A program made the translations under genes and the position numbers. A stretch of 64,000 bases of DNA from an uncultured Pelagibacteraceae bacterium (GTDB taxonomy: Bacteria; Pseudomonadota; Alphaproteobacteria; Pelagibacterales; Pelagibacteraceae): NCBI GenBank assembly GCA_902521805.1, contig CABYTL010000001.1, forward strand, positions 1-64,000, written 5' to 3'. The notes under the pieces were generated by a model. It did no database searches, had not been told where the DNA came from, and saw only the letters and a program-made list of their open reading frames with translations. Numbering within the stretch: the first letter of the stretch is position 1; each line of letters opens with the position of its first letter. Positions 8,951-16,652 of this stretch are shown piece by piece.

Positions 8951-10381
8951 TTATTTCCATTCAGTAATTGTTTTGACTTCTAAATATTCATGCAAACCCC
9001 AATTACCTCCTTCACGACCATTACCGGATTGTCTATATCCACCAAAAGGTGTTCCCGAGTCAGCTGATTTATGATTTACATAAACTATACCAGATCTTAA
9101 TTTTTTTGAGACCCTCTTAGCTTTCTCACTATCCTCTGTTTGTAGATAATTACCAAGACCATATTCTGTATCATTTGTAATTTTAATCGCTTCATCTTCA
9201 TTCTCAAAAGGTATAATTGAAAGCACAGGGCCAAATATTTCTTCTTTTGCAATTCTCATTGAATTTTTAACATTAGTAAAAACTGTGGGTTTTATAAAAT
9301 ATCCTTTTTTGAAATCCTTAGGTTTATCAGGACCACCTGCCACTAAAGTAGCTCCCTCATCTATACCGCTTTGGATTAAACTTTGAATTTTATCAAATTG
9401 AACTTTTGAAATGACAGGACCAATATGATCACCAGATTTACTTGCTAAATCTACTTTTATTTTGTTTGCTTCATCTGCAGCTTCCTTTATGGCTCTATCA
9501 TAAATGGATTTTTCAACTAACATTCTAGTAGGTGCATCACATGATTGACCTGAGTTACTCATAATATTCCTAATTCCATCTCTAACAGCGTCAGGATAAG
9601 AGTCTGCAAAAACAATATTTCCTCCCTTGCCCCCAAGTTCTAAACAAACTCTCTTAATGGTATCAGCAGCATTTTTTGTAATTAGCTTTCCTGCTCTTGT
9701 TGAACCAGTAAAAGAGACCATATCAATATCAGGATGTTTTGAAAGATCTGTTCCAACTCCTAAGCCATCTCCATTTATTAAATTGAAAACTCCCTTTGGA
9801 AAGCCTGTTTCATGTATCATTTCTGCAAACAACATTCCCGAAAGCGGGGCAATTTCTGATGGTTTTAAGATCATTGTACAACCAGTAGCAAGTGCAGGTA
9901 TGACTTTTAAAGCAATCTGATTTATAGGCCAATTCCAAGGTGTTATTAATCCGCAAACACCTATCGGTTCGTATATAATATGATTTACAGATTCTTTACC
10001 AAAACCAGGTTCAAAATTAAATTCTTTTAGTCTTTTTATAAAATCCTCTATATGAGATGCACCTGAAGAAGTTTGGTTTGCTGAACACCAATCTTTTGGA
10101 CAACCTAATTCTGTTGATATAGCATTTGTCATATCATCCCATTTTGAATTATAAATTTGTAATAATTTTTCTAATAATCTTATCCTTTCCTCTTTTGATG
10201 TTTCTTTCCAAGTATCAAAAGCTTTTTTAGCATATTTAACTGCTAAATTAGTATCTGCAGAGCTGCCTAGTGAAATTATTGCACATACTTCCTCAGTAGA
10301 GGGGTTTATAACCTCATAATTATTTTGATTAATAGAATCTACCCATTCACCATTGATATAAAATTTTTTTTTATCTAACAT
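8951..10381 (-). CDS. NAD(P)-dependent aldehyde dehydrogenase
   Basis: This is a 476-aa ALDH-superfamily enzyme that oxidises an aldehyde to its acid. The N-terminal 'FYINGEWVDS' and 'VINPSTEE' are typical. The NAD site has 'ITPWNWPINQIALKVIPALA' and 'FTGSTRAGK'; the general-base Glu is in 'CLELGGKGGN' and the nucleophilic Cys in 'NSGQSCDAPTRM'. 'EEIFGPVLSIIPF' closes the substrate site. It most resembles generic betaine-aldehyde or semialdehyde dehydrogenases. Within this operon it could handle malonate semialdehyde from acrylate/3-hydroxypropionate or another osmolyte aldehyde; that is inference. The gap to the upstream CoA-transferase gene is 8 nt. Confidence 0.88.
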   Translation of the reverse strand: MLDKKKFYINGEWVDSINQNNYEVINPSTEEVCAIISLGSSADTNLAVKYAKKAFDTWKETSKEERIRLLEKLLQIYNSKWDDMTNAISTELGCPKDWCSANQTSSGASHIEDFIKRLKEFNFEPGFGKESVNHIIYEPIGVCGLITPWNWPINQIALKVIPALATGCTMILKPSEIAPLSGMLFAEMIHETGFPKGVFNLINGDGLGVGTDLSKHPDIDMVSFTGSTRAGKLITKNAADTIKRVCLELGGKGGNIVFADSYPDAVRDGIRNIMSNSGQSCDAPTRMLVEKSIYDRAIKEAADEANKIKVDLASKSGDHIGPVISKVQFDKIQSLIQSGIDEGATLVAGGPDKPKDFKKGYFIKPTVFTNVKNSMRIAKEEIFGPVLSIIPFENEDEAIKITNDTEYGLGNYLQTEDSEKAKRVSKKLRSGIVYVNHKSADSGTPFGGYRQSGNGREGGNWGLHEYLEVKTITEWK

Positions 10382-10389
10382 AAGTATTT

Positions 10390-11532
10390 TTAATTAAATT
10401 CTTTTATTATCTGCTCTCTATGTTCATCAAGATCTGGAATATCTCCTCTAGATTTTTCATCTTTATAAGACGACATCTTAATTGGGTTTCCAGCTAATTT
10501 AAAATCACCTATTTTCTTATGGTAAGCTTTTACAATCATATTTCTAGATTCAATTTGAGGATTTTCAACCGCCTCTTTAATATTAAATATTGGACCACAT
10601 GGAATTTTTTCTTTTTCCATTATTTTAACCCATTCATTAGTTTCTTTAGTTTTTAACTTATCCTCAAGAATTTTCTTTAGCTCGTCCATATTACTAGCTC
10701 TAGATGAATTATCAGAAAATTTTGATTCACTATTAATTTCTTTTATATTTAAAATATTACAAAGTTTCTCGAATAATTTATCGTTTCCTGCAGCAATTAT
10801 GATGTGACTATCTTTAGTTTTAAAAGCTTCGAAAGGAGCAATAGATGGATGACGAGACCCCATAGGTTTAGGAATTTCATTTTTTGCTAAATATCTTGCA
10901 ATTGCATTTTCTAGAATTGCTATCTGACAATCAAGCATGGAAACATCAATATACATTCCTTTCCCAGTTTTTTTTCTATCATAAAGAGCTGCATTAATTC
11001 CAATAGCAGTAAACAATCCTGCAGTAATGTCCCCAATAGAAGTACCAACTCTTGTAGGTTCTGAGTTAGGTTGACCAGTAACGCTCATCAAACCACCCAT
11101 ACCTTGTACTACCATATCATACGCTGGTAATTCTTTTAAGGGACCTGTTTGTCCAAATCCAGAAGCTGAAGCATAAATTAATTTAGGAAATTTTTTATTT
11201 ACTTCTTTCCAACCATAACCCCATTTTTCTAAAGTGCCTGGTTTGAAATTTTCAACTAAAATATCTGCCTTAGCTAAAATTTTGTCAAAAATTTTTTTAT
11301 CATCACTGTCTTTTAAATTAAGGGCAATACTTTCTTTTCCTCTGTTTAAAGACATAAAATATGCTGAGTAATCTTCAACAAATGGCCCAAACTTTCTGGA
11401 GTCATCTCCGATTTCAGGAGCTTCTACTTTTATTACTCTTGCACCTAGATCAGAAAGTATCATGGTACAGTAAGGACCTACTAATACTCTAGTTAAATCA
11501 ACAACTAGTAAATTTTTTAAAGGTCCATCCAT
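10390..11532 (-). CDS. Family III CoA-transferase (CaiB/BaiF type)
   Basis: This 380-aa enzyme transfers CoA between carboxylic acids. The N-terminal 'VVDLTRVLVGPYCTMILSDLGA' and 'VIKVEAPEIGDDSR' form the CoA-binding part, and 'PAYDMVVQGMGGLMSVTG' holds the catalytic Asp. 'EKIPCGPIFNIKEAVENPQI' is the usual small-domain motif. It is the first gene of the five-gene minus-strand operon ending with the DddQ-like lyase. The promoter should lie in the 95-bp gap shared with the TRAP transporter. Activation of acrylate, 3-hydroxypropionate or a related acid is an inferred role; DddD, another DMSP enzyme, belongs to the same superfamily but is about twice as long, so this is not DddD. Confidence 0.88.
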   Translation of the reverse strand: MDGPLKNLLVVDLTRVLVGPYCTMILSDLGARVIKVEAPEIGDDSRKFGPFVEDYSAYFMSLNRGKESIALNLKDSDDKKIFDKILAKADILVENFKPGTLEKWGYGWKEVNKKFPKLIYASASGFGQTGPLKELPAYDMVVQGMGGLMSVTGQPNSEPTRVGTSIGDITAGLFTAIGINAALYDRKKTGKGMYIDVSMLDCQIAILENAIARYLAKNEIPKPMGSRHPSIAPFEAFKTKDSHIIIAAGNDKLFEKLCNILNIKEINSESKFSDNSSRASNMDELKKILEDKLKTKETNEWVKIMEKEKIPCGPIFNIKEAVENPQIESRNMIVKAYHKKIGDFKLAGNPIKMSSYKDEKSRGDIPDLDEHREQIIKEFN

Positions 11533-11627
11533 ATTTTATCGTTTATTTTGTTTTTTTGACGACTTGACTCTTATTAATAACTTTATTTTAATTGAATTAA
11601 TAAAAATAACAATAGAGGGAAATAATA

Positions 11628-12638
11628 ATGTTAAAAAAAATATCTTTATATTTAGCTTCATTAGTTTTTGTTTTCACTACTGTTGGTTCTGCTTTTGCTG
11701 TTACATTAAAAGCAAGTCACCAATGGCCGGGAACTCCAAGAGCTGATGGATCATTCGACCCACGTCACGAAATGGTTCAAATAATCGCTGACGAAGTAAA
11801 AAAAGCAAATGTTGGAGTGGATATAAGAATTTATCCTGCCAAATCTTTGTATAAACCTAAAGAACAGTGGAAACCTATGACAACAGGTCAATTAGATATT
11901 TCTGCTTTTCCATTAGCATATGCGTCTAAATTCCATCCAGAGTTCGATGCAACCTTAATGCCAGGAACAGTAAAAAATCATGACCATGCATTAAGATTTA
12001 ATAAAGGTCCAATGATGACTGAAATTAAAAAAATCATTAATGATGCTGGTGTTGTAGTTTTATCTGATGCTTGGTTAGGTGGTGGTTTTGCTTCAAAAAC
12101 AAAATGTATAAAAAATCCTAGTGATGCAAAAGGTCAAGTTATGAGAGCTGCAGGAAAAGCATTTAATCAAATGTTAGAAGCAGCAGGTGCCGGTATACAA
12201 AGTATGCCATCATCTGAAATCTATACAGGTCTACAAACTGGTGTATTAACAGGTGCTAACACTAGTTCAGGAAGTTTTGTAAGTTACAAAATTTATGAAC
12301 AAGTTTCATGTGCAACCCCTCCAGGAAAATTTGGTCTATGGTTTATGTATGAACCAATTTTGATGTCAAAAAAGTCTTTCGATGCTCTAAATTCTAAGCA
12401 ACAAAAAGCTTTAATGAAAGCTGGTAAAGTAGCTGAGAAATACATGACAGCTCAAGTAGAAAACTTAGATAAAAAGTTTGAAGATGCCTACAAGGCTGCT
12501 GGTGTAAAATTAGTATACATGGATGCAAAAGATCATGCTGCATGGGTAGAGATTGCGAAAAAATCTTCTCACAAGGCATTTGCTGATAAAGTTCAAGGTG
12601 GCGATAAGCTGATGGAAATGGCTTTAGCAGTTAAATAA
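11628..12638 (+). CDS. dctP: TRAP transporter substrate-binding protein (DctP family)
   Basis: This is a periplasmic solute-binding protein (336 aa) with a clear Sec signal peptide 'MLKKISLYLASLVFVFTT...SAFA'. The mature part begins 'VTLKASHQWPG', and 'QVMRAAGKAFNQMLEAAGA' contains the conserved Arg that usually salt-bridges a carboxylate ligand. The ribosome site AGAGGGA lies 7-8 nt before the ATG. It is followed by a strong hairpin and then dctQ and dctM, so it is the first gene of the transporter operon. The ligand is unknown; an organic acid or sulfonate is likely given the carboxylate-type Arg and the DMSP-related genes upstream. Confidence 0.9.
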   Translation: MLKKISLYLASLVFVFTTVGSAFAVTLKASHQWPGTPRADGSFDPRHEMVQIIADEVKKANVGVDIRIYPAKSLYKPKEQWKPMTTGQLDISAFPLAYASKFHPEFDATLMPGTVKNHDHALRFNKGPMMTEIKKIINDAGVVVLSDAWLGGGFASKTKCIKNPSDAKGQVMRAAGKAFNQMLEAAGAGIQSMPSSEIYTGLQTGVLTGANTSSGSFVSYKIYEQVSCATPPGKFGLWFMYEPILMSKKSFDALNSKQQKALMKAGKVAEKYMTAQVENLDKKFEDAYKAAGVKLVYMDAKDHAAWVEIAKKSSHKAFADKVQGGDKLMEMALAVK

Positions 12639-12652
12639 AATAATATATAAAG

Positions 12653-12689
12653 AACCCCTATTTATTCTTATTAAATAGGGGTTTTTTTT
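12653..12689 (+). terminator. Intrinsic terminator/attenuator between dctP and dctQ
   Basis: A perfect 12-bp stem, AACCCCTATTTA (12653-12664) with TAAATAGGGGTT (12672-12683), has a 7-nt loop and is followed by a T tract that ends at the base before the dctQ ATG. It is an unusually stable structure for this AT-rich sequence. It should end most dctP transcripts and stabilise the binding-protein mRNA, giving more DctP than DctQM. There is no room for a purine-rich ribosome site before dctQ. Confidence 0.9.
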
Positions 12690-13184
12690 ATGAAAAAAAA
12701 ATATCTTCAATTTTGTGATCTAATAGCTAAAGCTTGTGGTGCTTTCGCTGTATTAGCATTGCTTTTATCAATCTTAGTAATCGTTGAGCTTGTTTTTGAA
12801 AGATATTTTTTTCAAAGAGCAATTACTTGGCAAACAGAACTCGTAACTATGTTGTTAGTTGCTTCAACTTTTATAGGGAGCGTATACGTTCTAAGTGAAA
12901 AAGCTCATGTAAGCATGGAATGGATTTATGATTTTTTATCAAAAAAAAATATAATTATATTAAAAATTTTTACATCCTCATTAAGTTTAGTGTTTTTCTT
13001 AATTTTATTTTACTTTGGATTTTTAATGGTGGAGGAAGCATTTACCAAAAATTATTCAACAGGAACTGTCTGGGATCCACCACTATGGATACCATATTCA
13101 TCAATGATGATAGGGGCTTTATTAATGATATTACAGTACATTGCAGAAATTATAAAACTAACTGATGAAAAGGATTTTAGATAA
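12690..13184 (+). CDS. dctQ: TRAP transporter small membrane subunit (DctQ family)
   Basis: This is a 164-aa four-helix membrane protein that pairs with DctM to form the permease. Hydrophobic stretches fall near residues 12-35, 48-65, 88-110 and 130-150, and 'ITWQTELVTMLLV' matches the DctQ signature region. The ATG directly abuts the T tract of the upstream terminator, so translation starts without a visible Shine-Dalgarno. The stop codon directly abuts the dctM ATG, so DctQ and DctM are translationally linked. Downstream of a terminator, its expression depends on readthrough. Confidence 0.9.
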   Translation: MKKKYLQFCDLIAKACGAFAVLALLLSILVIVELVFERYFFQRAITWQTELVTMLLVASTFIGSVYVLSEKAHVSMEWIYDFLSKKNIIILKIFTSSLSLVFFLILFYFGFLMVEEAFTKNYSTGTVWDPPLWIPYSSMMIGALLMILQYIAEIIKLTDEKDFR

Positions 13185-14516
13185 ATGGATCCATTAATTA
13201 TAGCTATAATCGTTGCAGTTTTTACATTAATAGTACTTTTTTCTGGAATTCCAATTGCTTTTGGTTTGAGTTTTGTCTCTATAGCTCTATTGGTTACATT
13301 TGAAGGTTTTCAAATGCTAGATGTCTTTGCCGAAACATTTTTTGCAGGACTAAACTCTTTTGTTCTGCTCTCAATACCGATGTTTATTTTGATGGGAATG
13401 GCTGTTGCCAATTCTCCTGCGGGAAAAGATTTATATACAGGATTAGATAGATGGCTTTGGAGAGTTCCCGGGGGACTGGTGATTTCTAATATAGGAGCTT
13501 GTTCAATTTTTGCCGCATTAAGTGGATCTAGTCCCGCAACTTGTGCTGCGATTGGAACAATGGGAATACCTGAAATGAGAAAAAGAGGTTACTCCGACCA
13601 AATCGCAACAGGAACCATTGCGGCTGGTGGAACTTTAGGAGTTTTAATTCCCCCCAGTATTGTTTTAATAGTTTACGGAATCGCAACAGGTACATCAATT
13701 GGTAGATTATTTTTATGTGGGCTTGTACCAGGTTTTATGTTGGCAGGTATGTTTGCGATATGGGCTTTAATACATAGTTATTTTATTGATAAAGAAGCTG
13801 CAAAAGCTTTAAGAAATAGAGTAAGACCAACTCTAAAAGAAAAACTTGAGGTATTACCAAGAATTCTTCCTTTCCTAGCTATTATAGCAGGTGTTTTATA
13901 TGTTCTTTATGGAGGAGTTGCGACACCATCCGAGGCATCTGGTGTGGGGGCATTCTTAGTTTTTGTATTAATTGCTGTTGTGTATAAAATTTATCAGCCA
14001 AAAAAAATTTGGAACATTGTTAAAGTTTCAATGAAAGAAAGTGTAATGATAATGTTCATTATTGCTGCCTCATATCTTTTTGCATTTACTCTTTCACAAC
14101 TTTATGTAACTCAGTCATTAGCACAGAGCATGGTCGAATTAAGCTCTAACAAATGGGTTGTGTTCATTCTAATAAACATATTTCTTTTAATAGCTGGTTT
14201 CTTTTTACCGCCAGTTGCAGTTATCGTAATGACTTCAGCTATATTATTGCCAGTTATTACTTCTTTAGGGTTTGACCCCTACTGGTTTGCAATAGTTTTT
14301 ACAATTAATATGGAGATTGGCTTAATTACTCCACCAGTTGGATTAAATCTTTATATTATTAAAGGAATTACCCCAGACGTTAGTTTGTCAGAAATTTTAA
14401 AAGGATCTATACCGTTTATGATTATTATGGCTTTAGCTATAGTAATTTTATGTATTTTTCCTGAGATTGTTACATGGTTACCTGATAAAATAATGGGTAA
14501 AGACCTTGGATTCTAA
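13185..14516 (+). CDS. dctM: TRAP transporter large permease subunit (DctM family)
   Basis: This is the 443-aa Na+-coupled permease of the tripartite transporter, with about twelve hydrophobic segments. Family motifs include 'FVLLSIPMFILMGMAVANS', 'ALSGSSPATCAAIGTMGIPEM', 'GTLGVLIPPSIVLIVYG', 'GVATPSEASGVGAF' and 'GLITPPVGLNLYIIKGI'. These two Gly/Pro hairpins are the substrate and Na+ sites. It begins on the base after the dctQ stop. Its 3' end overlaps the likely TTG start of dusA by 11 nt. Confidence 0.93.
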   Translation: MDPLIIAIIVAVFTLIVLFSGIPIAFGLSFVSIALLVTFEGFQMLDVFAETFFAGLNSFVLLSIPMFILMGMAVANSPAGKDLYTGLDRWLWRVPGGLVISNIGACSIFAALSGSSPATCAAIGTMGIPEMRKRGYSDQIATGTIAAGGTLGVLIPPSIVLIVYGIATGTSIGRLFLCGLVPGFMLAGMFAIWALIHSYFIDKEAAKALRNRVRPTLKEKLEVLPRILPFLAIIAGVLYVLYGGVATPSEASGVGAFLVFVLIAVVYKIYQPKKIWNIVKVSMKESVMIMFIIAASYLFAFTLSQLYVTQSLAQSMVELSSNKWVVFILINIFLLIAGFFLPPVAVIVMTSAILLPVITSLGFDPYWFAIVFTINMEIGLITPPVGLNLYIIKGITPDVSLSEILKGSIPFMIIMALAIVILCIFPEIVTWLPDKIMGKDLGF

Positions 14517-15510
14517 AAAACAAATAAACAGAAAAATATCAGTTGCCCCAATGATGGATTGTACTGATAGGCATGATCGTTTCTTTTTAAGACTGATGAG
14601 CAAAAATGTAATGCTTTATACTGAAATGGTCGCTACAAAATCAGCAATTCACGGCGATAGGAAAAAAATTTTATCCTTTAGTCCTGAAGAAAAACCATTA
14701 GCTTTACAAGTTGGTGGTTCTAATAAAGAAGAGTTAGCAGAAGTATCTAAAATTGCAGAAGACATGGGTTATGATGAAATTAATATTAATCTTGGTTGTC
14801 CTAGCAAAAAAGTCCAAAAAAATAAATTTGGCGCATGTTTAATTAAAGAACCTGATTTGGTTGCTGAATGTATTAATTCAATGGTAAATGTATGTAAAAT
14901 TCCTGTTACAGCTAAGACAAGAATTGGTTTCGATGATACAGAAGATTTCGATTATTTAAATAATTTTATTCATAAGATGAGAGACGCTGGTTCAAAAACA
15001 TGTATTTTGCATGCAAGGAAAGCAATTTTGACAGGTTTATCTCCAAAACAAAATTTAAACATTCCAAAATTAAACTATAAAATGGTTTATGATATTAAAA
15101 AAGAAAATCCTAATTTAGAAATAATTATAAATGGTGGAATCACAAAAGTTGAGGAAATAAATAATCATTTAAAGTTTTGTGATGGTGTAATGATAGGAAG
15201 ATCAATATATCAAAATCCATATTCCTTAATTGAAATTGAAAAAGAAATATTCAAGACAAAAAGTATTACTACAAGGGAACAAGTTGTAGAAAAACTTTTA
15301 GAGTATGCTGATAAAGAGGTAAAATTAGGAACAAAAATTAATCATATCATGAGACATACAGTAGGTTTATATCATGGACAAGTTGGTTCAAAAGAATGGA
15401 AAAGATATTTAAGTGATAATATGATGGCAAGAGACTCTGATTTTCAAAAAGCAAAACATATTATGACTATTGTTCAGAATAATGAGAAAGCAATTCAGTC
15501 TAACTCATAA
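14506..15510 (+). CDS. dusA: tRNA-dihydrouridine synthase A
   Basis: This is an FMN-dependent enzyme that reduces uridine in the tRNA D-loop (U20/U20a for DusA). 'ISVAPMMDCTDRHDRFFLRL' is the FMN-barrel start; 'INLGCPSKKVQKNKFGACL' holds the catalytic Cys. 'VTAKTRIGFDD' and 'IIINGGITKVEEI' complete the barrel, and 'DGVMIGRSIYQNPY' is the phosphate site. The DusA-specific 'YTEMVATKSAIHGDR' favours this subtype over DusB or DusC. The start is a TTG at 14506 inside the end of dctM; no better ATG lies upstream of the conserved barrel. Length (334 aa) is normal. Confidence 0.92.
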   Translation: MDSKKQINRKISVAPMMDCTDRHDRFFLRLMSKNVMLYTEMVATKSAIHGDRKKILSFSPEEKPLALQVGGSNKEELAEVSKIAEDMGYDEININLGCPSKKVQKNKFGACLIKEPDLVAECINSMVNVCKIPVTAKTRIGFDDTEDFDYLNNFIHKMRDAGSKTCILHARKAILTGLSPKQNLNIPKLNYKMVYDIKKENPNLEIIINGGITKVEEINNHLKFCDGVMIGRSIYQNPYSLIEIEKEIFKTKSITTREQVVEKLLEYADKEVKLGTKINHIMRHTVGLYHGQVGSKEWKRYLSDNMMARDSDFQKAKHIMTIVQNNEKAIQSNS

Positions 15511-16346
15511 TGGAAACTTTAGACATAAATGAAATTATAAATCTTTTATTTGTTTTATCTTTAGCAGCATCTGTTGCTGGTTTTATGGCAGGATTATTAG
15601 GTGTTGGTGGTGGTATTATAATAGTGCCTGCTCTTTATTATGCTTTTACCATTTTAGATTTTGATATTGCTACAAGAATGCATCTCTCAGTTGGTACTTC
15701 ATTGGCAATAATAATTCCGACTTCCATTATATCAACTAAAACTCATATGGAGTACGATGCAGTTGATTTTAAGTTAATTAAATCTTTTGGTTTATTTATT
15801 TTATTTGGTGTGATTGCTGGAACATTTTTAGCAGTGAACTTAAAAACACCTGCTTTTGTTTTATTCTTTTCCATTATGGCCTTTATCGTTGGTTTATTCT
15901 TTATTTTTTTTAGAGAACAACTTTTAAAAAATCCAAAAATGATTTCCAACTCTGCTAAAAATATTTCTGGAGTTATTATCGGTTTCATATCTGTATTATT
16001 AGGGATTGGTGGCGGTTCATTAATGGTTCCTTTTATGAGAACTTTTGGATACGATATTAGGAGATCAATAGGAACTGCAGCAGGAGTAGGATTTTTGATT
16101 GCAGTTTTTGGTACAATTACAATGATTACCGGAGGTAAAATTGTAGATAATATTAATACACCCTACAGTCTTGGATATGTAAATTTACTTGGGTTTTTGG
16201 TTTTTGTGCCCGTAACAATGATAATGGCTAGAGTAGGTGCAAAAGCAGTTTATAGAATAAATAAAAATATATTAAGTAAAATCTTTGGGATATTCCTAAT
16301 TATTGTTTCGATTAGATCTTTTTTTGAATACTTATCTATAAATTAA
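15510..16346 (+). CDS. TauE/SafE family sulfite/organosulfonate exporter-like membrane protein
   Basis: This is a 278-aa protein with about eight membrane helices in two repeats. Each repeat begins with the Gly-rich motif of the family: 'GFMAGLLGVGGGIIIVPALY' and 'ISVLLGIGGGSLMVPFM'. TauE/SafE proteins export sulfite, sulfoacetate or related anions in some bacteria; many members are uncharacterised. The ATG overlaps the dusA stop by one base. Its place behind a TRAP transporter and near a DMSP-lyase operon suggests sulfur-compound traffic, but that is contextual inference. Confidence 0.85.
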   Translation: METLDINEIINLLFVLSLAASVAGFMAGLLGVGGGIIIVPALYYAFTILDFDIATRMHLSVGTSLAIIIPTSIISTKTHMEYDAVDFKLIKSFGLFILFGVIAGTFLAVNLKTPAFVLFFSIMAFIVGLFFIFFREQLLKNPKMISNSAKNISGVIIGFISVLLGIGGGSLMVPFMRTFGYDIRRSIGTAAGVGFLIAVFGTITMITGGKIVDNINTPYSLGYVNLLGFLVFVPVTMIMARVGAKAVYRINKNILSKIFGIFLIIVSIRSFFEYLSIN

Positions 16347-16348
16347 TA

Positions 16349-16549
16349 TTAACCAGTTCCCCACTTAACTTTGTTCCAAATTCTTTCATGAAAATAGTAA
16401 AAAAAAAGTGGAACTATTGATCCAACACCGAGTATTCCTGCACCTGTGAATGTTCCAGTGTATATGTATCCAAAAATTACCCAATAAACAAAAATGATAA
16501 ATCTCCAAGAAAAAGTTTTAGCTATTGATCTAATTTTTTTATCAGCCAT
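16349..16549 (-). CDS. Small DUF2061-type membrane protein
   Basis: This 66-aa protein has two membrane helices. The N-terminal 'RSIAKTFSWRFIIFVYW' and C-terminal 'FYYFHERIWNKVKWG' match the pattern of the DUF2061 family of small predicted membrane proteins. The function of the family is unknown; in some bacteria members lie near sulfur-assimilation genes. Its ATG directly follows a hairpin plus nine T residues on the minus strand, with no ribosome-binding site in between. The gene converges on the TauE-family gene with a 2-nt gap and lies downstream of the phosphomutase gene. Confidence 0.8.
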   Translation of the reverse strand: MADKKIRSIAKTFSWRFIIFVYWVIFGYIYTGTFTGAGILGVGSIVPLFFYYFHERIWNKVKWGTG

Positions 16550-16588
16550 AAAAAAAAAGAGGTGACTTCAGTCTCCCTCCATCACCTC
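16550..16588 (-). terminator. Hairpin plus T9 directly in front of the DUF2061 start codon
   Basis: On the minus strand GAGGTGA (16588-16582), a 16-nt purine-rich loop TGGAGGGAGACTGAAG, then TCACCTC (16565-16559) are followed by nine T residues and immediately the ATG at 16549. It looks like the rho-independent terminator of the upstream phosphomutase gene or of a small RNA. The layout repeats the dctP-dctQ one. The large purine-rich loop is unusual for a plain terminator. Confidence 0.75.
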
Positions 16589-16652
16589 ACAAGTATAAAT
16601 TAAATGATTCTTTACAATTTTATGAACACTTTTTAGTTGAATCTTTATTTTA

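Noticed and set aside
11588-11600. Palindrome TTAATTGAATTAA in the CoA-transferase/dctP divergent gap
   Set aside because: All but one base are A or T; expected often by chance in this composition.
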